Source: Verrucomicrobiota bacterium (GTDB lineage Bacteria > Verrucomicrobiota > Verrucomicrobiia > Chthoniobacterales > JAFAMB01). Taken from it: DNA of 62,327 nt. Shown here in pieces: positions 61,114 to 62,327 of the stretch. The position numbers and the translations under genes are program-made. Numbering within the stretch: position 1 is the first letter of the stretch; each line of letters starts with the position of its first letter. Below the pieces are notes generated by a model. That model was not told the DNA's origin. It was given only the letters and a program-made list of their open reading frames with translations, and ran no database searches. Location of the stretch: positions 1 through 62,327 of the forward strand of contig JAFBAP010000027.1 in NCBI GenBank assembly GCA_019247695.1, read 5' to 3'.

Positions 61114-62324
61114 ATTGCGGATCAAAGAGATAGTTTACCCAGCCTGGGTTTGATTTATGCTTCGGGCGATGAGGCCGCCCGCCAAGATCAAGCCATGGTT
61201 GAGTCTGCCGCAGTTAACCGAGTGGGTCTGCGCCGCTTCGGCCGACGCCAACTTGTTGCGCAAGCGCCTGGTGGTGTGGCTGATGGCCCTCCACCCGTGT
61301 CACGCCCATCAAGTGGCCGCCCTACGGGGGGTCTCGGTCGTCAGCGTCTGGCGTTGGATCAGCCGTTATAACCGCGGCGGGCCGCAGGCGTTGCGGGCCT
61401 CGCGTCGCGGCGGGCGCCGTCGCGGCCACTTCGAGAGCCGAGCCAAGGAAGCCAGCACCTTAGCCGGCTTGGAGCCCCGGGCCTTAGCGGGCGATTTGCT
61501 CACGGCGGGTTCTATTTGCCAGGTGCTGGAGCAAGCCGCCGGCCACACCCTCTCCAGGCGCAGCGTCTACGAACTGCTGGCTCGACAGGACTGGCGCAAG
61601 TTGGCCCCGCGGCCGCCTCACCCGCGCACCACGCCCGAAGCCTTGGAGGCATATAAAAAAACTTCAGGGCCACCTGGCAAGCCGCCACAGCCAAGCTACG
61701 CCTGAAAGCGAGCCGGCCGCTGGGGTTATGGTTCCCGGACGAGGCCCGCTTTGGACGCATCTACGAGGGCCAACGCCGCTGCTGGGCCCCCTTTCCTCAG
61801 CGCCCCCATGCCGCCCGTCAGATCGTGCGCCAATACGTGTATGCCGTGGCGGCTGTTAGCCCCTTGGATGGCCGGCTCTGCAGCGTCATTTTGCCCTGGA
61901 TGGACGCCAAGACCATGGCGATGGTCTTACGCGTCACGGCCCGAACCTTTGCCACCGAGCATTGCGTGATGTGCCTGGACCAAGCCGGCTGGCACACCGC
62001 CACCGCCTGGCGGGTGCCCCGAAGCATCACCCTTTGGAAGCTGCCGGCGCACAGCCCGGAGCTTAACCCCGTCGAGAGCCTCGGGAAGTATATTCGTGAG
62101 CACTACTTCGGCCAAACGGTGATCCCCTCGCTGGAGGCTGTCGAAGCCCGGCTGTGCAACGCCCTCCGTGAGCTGGATGAACAGCCGGAGGTGGTCAAAT
62201 CGCTTTGCGGCTACAGCTGGATTCAGGTTATCTCAACCGGGTCACCGCCCAGCGACTCGCCCGCCATTCAGCAAGAAGCACCTCCCACGCCAAGCCCGGG
62301 TAAACTATCTCTTTGATCCGCAAT
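61114..62324 (+). mobile_element. IS630-like insertion sequence
   Basis: A roughly 1.2-kb element bounded by 27-bp terminal inverted repeats that match perfectly: 61114-61140 (GCGGATCAAAGAGATAGTTT core) and 62298-62324. It encodes a DDE transposase split by a -1 frameshift. The right end lies 3 bases from the window edge, so the target site duplication cannot be judged; IS630 elements normally duplicate TA. It is inserted next to a dispersed-repeat cluster. Confidence 0.88.
61157..62316 (+). CDS. IS630-like transposase, -1 frameshift between two frames
   Basis: The first frame (61157-61705, 182 residues) carries the helix-turn-helix DNA-binding part (QVAALRGVSVVSVWRWISRYN). At 61655-61661 the codons TAT AAA AAA ACT contain an A7 run; a -1 slip there continues as YKKNFRATWQAATAKLRL into the second frame, which has the DDE catalytic part (LWFPDEARFGRIYEG, CVMCLDQAGWHTA, HSPELNPVESLGKYIREHYF) and ends at 62316. 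No stop interrupts the second frame between the A7 run and its first ATG at 61825. Known IS630 relatives use such slippage, so the transposase may still be functional. Confidence 0.85.
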
Positions 62325-62327
62325 TGG

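Overview
The window is a 62.3 kb stretch of a GC-rich bacterial chromosome. It has metabolic operons, many orphan regulators and an unusually large amount of repetitive non-coding DNA. Two repeat styles stand out: islands of GC-rich hairpins with AT-rich tails, and degenerate arrays built on the units GGAGTTC, GGGTAACG, ACAGATTAC and GCCGTGGTC. Together with system-II cytochrome c genes, a class III fructose bisphosphatase, LacI regulators and an ECF42-type sigma factor, this suggests a soil or freshwater member of the PVC group, probably Verrucomicrobiota. That placement is inference; no rRNA or ribosomal protein gene is present. I saw no tRNA, rRNA or CRISPR array.

Left part (1-15 kb): after a repeat island and an ogt-type DNA repair gene comes a long minus-strand operon (11156 down to 1479). 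It encodes a ribose-type ABC importer (ATPase, two permeases, binding protein) followed by a HisD-family alcohol dehydrogenase, an unknown protein, a metallo-beta-lactamase-fold hydrolase, an L-gulonate 3-dehydrogenase-like enzyme and an SDR. An AraC regulator and a divergent LacI regulator sit upstream, with a 21-bp-phased direct repeat at the 5' end of the AraC gene. A cyclase-family hydrolase lies next door. This looks like a complete uptake and oxidation module for an unidentified polyol, sugar acid or lactone.

Middle part (15-50 kb): trpC, rluD-like, uracil-DNA glycosylase and a lone receiver domain; threonine aldolase, a NUDIX-like protein and ribokinase; a lipoprotein-ResB-CcsA cytochrome c maturation operon with a DUF420 protein; ackA-pta; two close LacI paralogs (30.6 and 38.8 kb); a DGPF/YCII protein with an ECF42-type sigma factor; FkbM methyltransferase; ChrA and CDF metal transporters; small stress membrane proteins (GlsB/YeaQ type and a 47-residue Lmo0937-like protein); a GH16 glycosidase; an M24 peptidase; a class III Fbp; a GntR/UTRA regulator; DUF4142 and CBS proteins. 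A kptA remnant lies next to the first LacI paralog.

Right part (50-62 kb): a nine-gene minus-strand operon encodes a binding protein, MalF/MalG permeases and two ATPases, followed by an EltD-like tetritol dehydrogenase, an RpiB/DerI-type isomerase and DhaK/DhaL kinase subunits. It reads as a tetritol (erythritol or threitol) uptake and catabolic operon ending in a tetrose phosphate. A strong hairpin plus U-tract separates the binding-protein gene from the permeases. A DeoR-type regulator remnant lies upstream. The window ends with an IS630-like element whose transposase needs a -1 frameshift at an A7 run.

The most unusual structural feature is the repeat biology: long near-perfect inverted repeats (about 120-bp arms between pta and lacI, 99-bp arms near 41.2 kb), a modular repeat in which one GC-rich head is joined to different AT-rich tails, and several genes whose last codons and stop are supplied by a repeat.
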